DNA of 64,000 nucleotides. Origin: Prorocentrum cordatum. Its lineage: Eukaryota; Sar; Dinophyceae; Prorocentrales; Prorocentraceae. Positions within the stretch are counted from its first letter, which is position 1, and every line of letters starts with the position of its first letter. The notes under the pieces are model-generated. The model was not told the DNA's origin and did not search any database. It saw only the letters and a program-made list of their open reading frames with translations. Both the position numbers and the translations under genes were made by a program. The stretch spans positions 1 through 64,000 of the forward strand of contig CAUYUJ010021158.1 in the NCBI GenBank assembly GCA_963575745.1, written 5' to 3'. Positions 63,331 through 64,000 of this stretch are shown here, piece by piece.

Positions 63331-64000
63331 ATGGTAGCGGAGCCGTGGTCCCGGCCCTCCCAGTCCTCGGGTCGGGCTCCGCGGCTCCCGCTCCCGCCAG
63401 TGAAGCGGGGGGCCCCGGCAGCCCCAGCAGCCCGGGGTGGCCCGCCGGCGCGGGGGCCGCGCCAGGGCAGCCGGCGCGGCCCGGCTGAGGCGGCGACGGG
63501 TGGGAGCTCCTCGAGCCCGTCGTCCACAGCAGCTGGCGGAGTATCGCCAGGTCGCTGCGCAAGCTGTTCAGGTTTCGGAGGCTCTGGGCTGCGCTGGGCC
63601 AGCACCTGAAGGACTTCACGAAGCTGCGATCGGCCCGCCGCTGAGATGATGGAGGAGCGCATGCGCGCGCTGGAGCAGCAGGTGCTGGCGATGTCGCAGG
63701 AGCTGCAGAACCGCCAGCAGCGGGGTAACGACCTCGCGGCCGAGGTGCAGCGGCTCGGCCGGGTGGCAGAGGCTCTACCGCGAGTGGAGGCACCCGCGCG
63801 GCAACCTCGGCCGGAGGCTCTCGTGGACACGCGTACGTTTGGGCAAGCCAGACGTGTTCACAGGCGAGGAGCACAAGTGGAATGACTGGAAGGTGATCTT
63901 CAAGGCGTACTGCGGTGTGGTAAATGCCGACTTGCTAGCGGGTATGCGGGAAGTAGAGAGCGCTGACGAGGACCCGGTCCTGGTCGACGACCTTCCTGGA
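63331..64000 (+). pseudogene. Partial Gag of another retroelement, cut by the window edge
   Basis: ATG at 63331 (MVAEPWSRP) begins a Pro/Ala/Gly-rich N-terminus. TGA at 63607-63609 ends that frame, while QQLAEYRQVAAQAVQ in another frame (about 63520) looks genuine. The first frame resumes as MMEERMRALEQQVLAMSQEL, a coiled coil (63646 on). A further one-base shift near 63838 leads to LGKPDVFTGEEHKWNDWKV and FKAYCGVVNADLLAGM to the end. The last part resembles Gag start segments of dinoflagellate LTR retroelements ('GKPxxFxGxxxxWxxW'). At least two to three frameshifts make it non-functional as it stands. Confidence 0.65.

Overview
The window looks like a repeat-dominated stretch of a dinoflagellate nuclear genome (inferred, about 0.75 confident). 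I see no bacterial operon, rRNA, tRNA gene, CRISPR array or recognisable single-copy host gene. The case for a dinoflagellate rests on three things: a copia-type polyprotein with a methyltransferase-like domain between protease and integrase; LINEs whose RT catalytic box reads WADN; and kilobases of TG-rich minisatellite next to GC-rich modules.

Layout. Positions 1-11860 are a TGTGTCTG-based megasatellite with a ~3.1 kb higher-order period, punctuated by six GC-rich modules; a second block with a seventh module lies at 39660-40670. At 12038-14990 a 5'-truncated LINE sits inside the loop of a conserved GC-rich hairpin and is flanked by a 7-bp target duplication. From 15000 to 31436, and again at 37123-39525, the DNA is a mosaic of short elements with terminal inverted repeats (two related families sharing CTCGTAGAGCT ends). 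The larger family carries ordered ~180-bp satellite monomers. A 10-bp-stem hairpin module follows almost every element. Two near-identical full-length LINEs lie at 31437-37122 (copy A) and 41487-47168 (copy B). Each has ORF1 (coiled coil), then ORF2 with APE-type endonuclease, reverse transcriptase and RNase H. Between the copies is a helicase fragment on the minus strand.

From 47169 to 53280 there are short tandem repeats, a hexanucleotide array, duplicated segments and one unidentified 351-residue ORF. From 53386 to 59886 (minus strand) is a decayed copia-like LTR retrotransposon: Gag, protease, methyltransferase-like domain, integrase, RT and RNase H, plus a 3' ORF. The rest (59900-63330) is low-complexity sequence, palindromic AT-rich DNA and a 29-bp hairpin repeat. 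A partial Gag of another retroelement runs off the right edge.

Most notable: in both divergent LINE families the RNase H motifs occur in the order 3-4-1-2, i.e. a circularly permuted RNase H domain. In the full-length LINE, ORF1 and ORF2 are in one frame separated by a single UGA-CGG with a stem-loop downstream and no ATG ahead of the endonuclease, which suggests stop-codon readthrough. Both predictions come from reading the sequence and have not been tested by computation.
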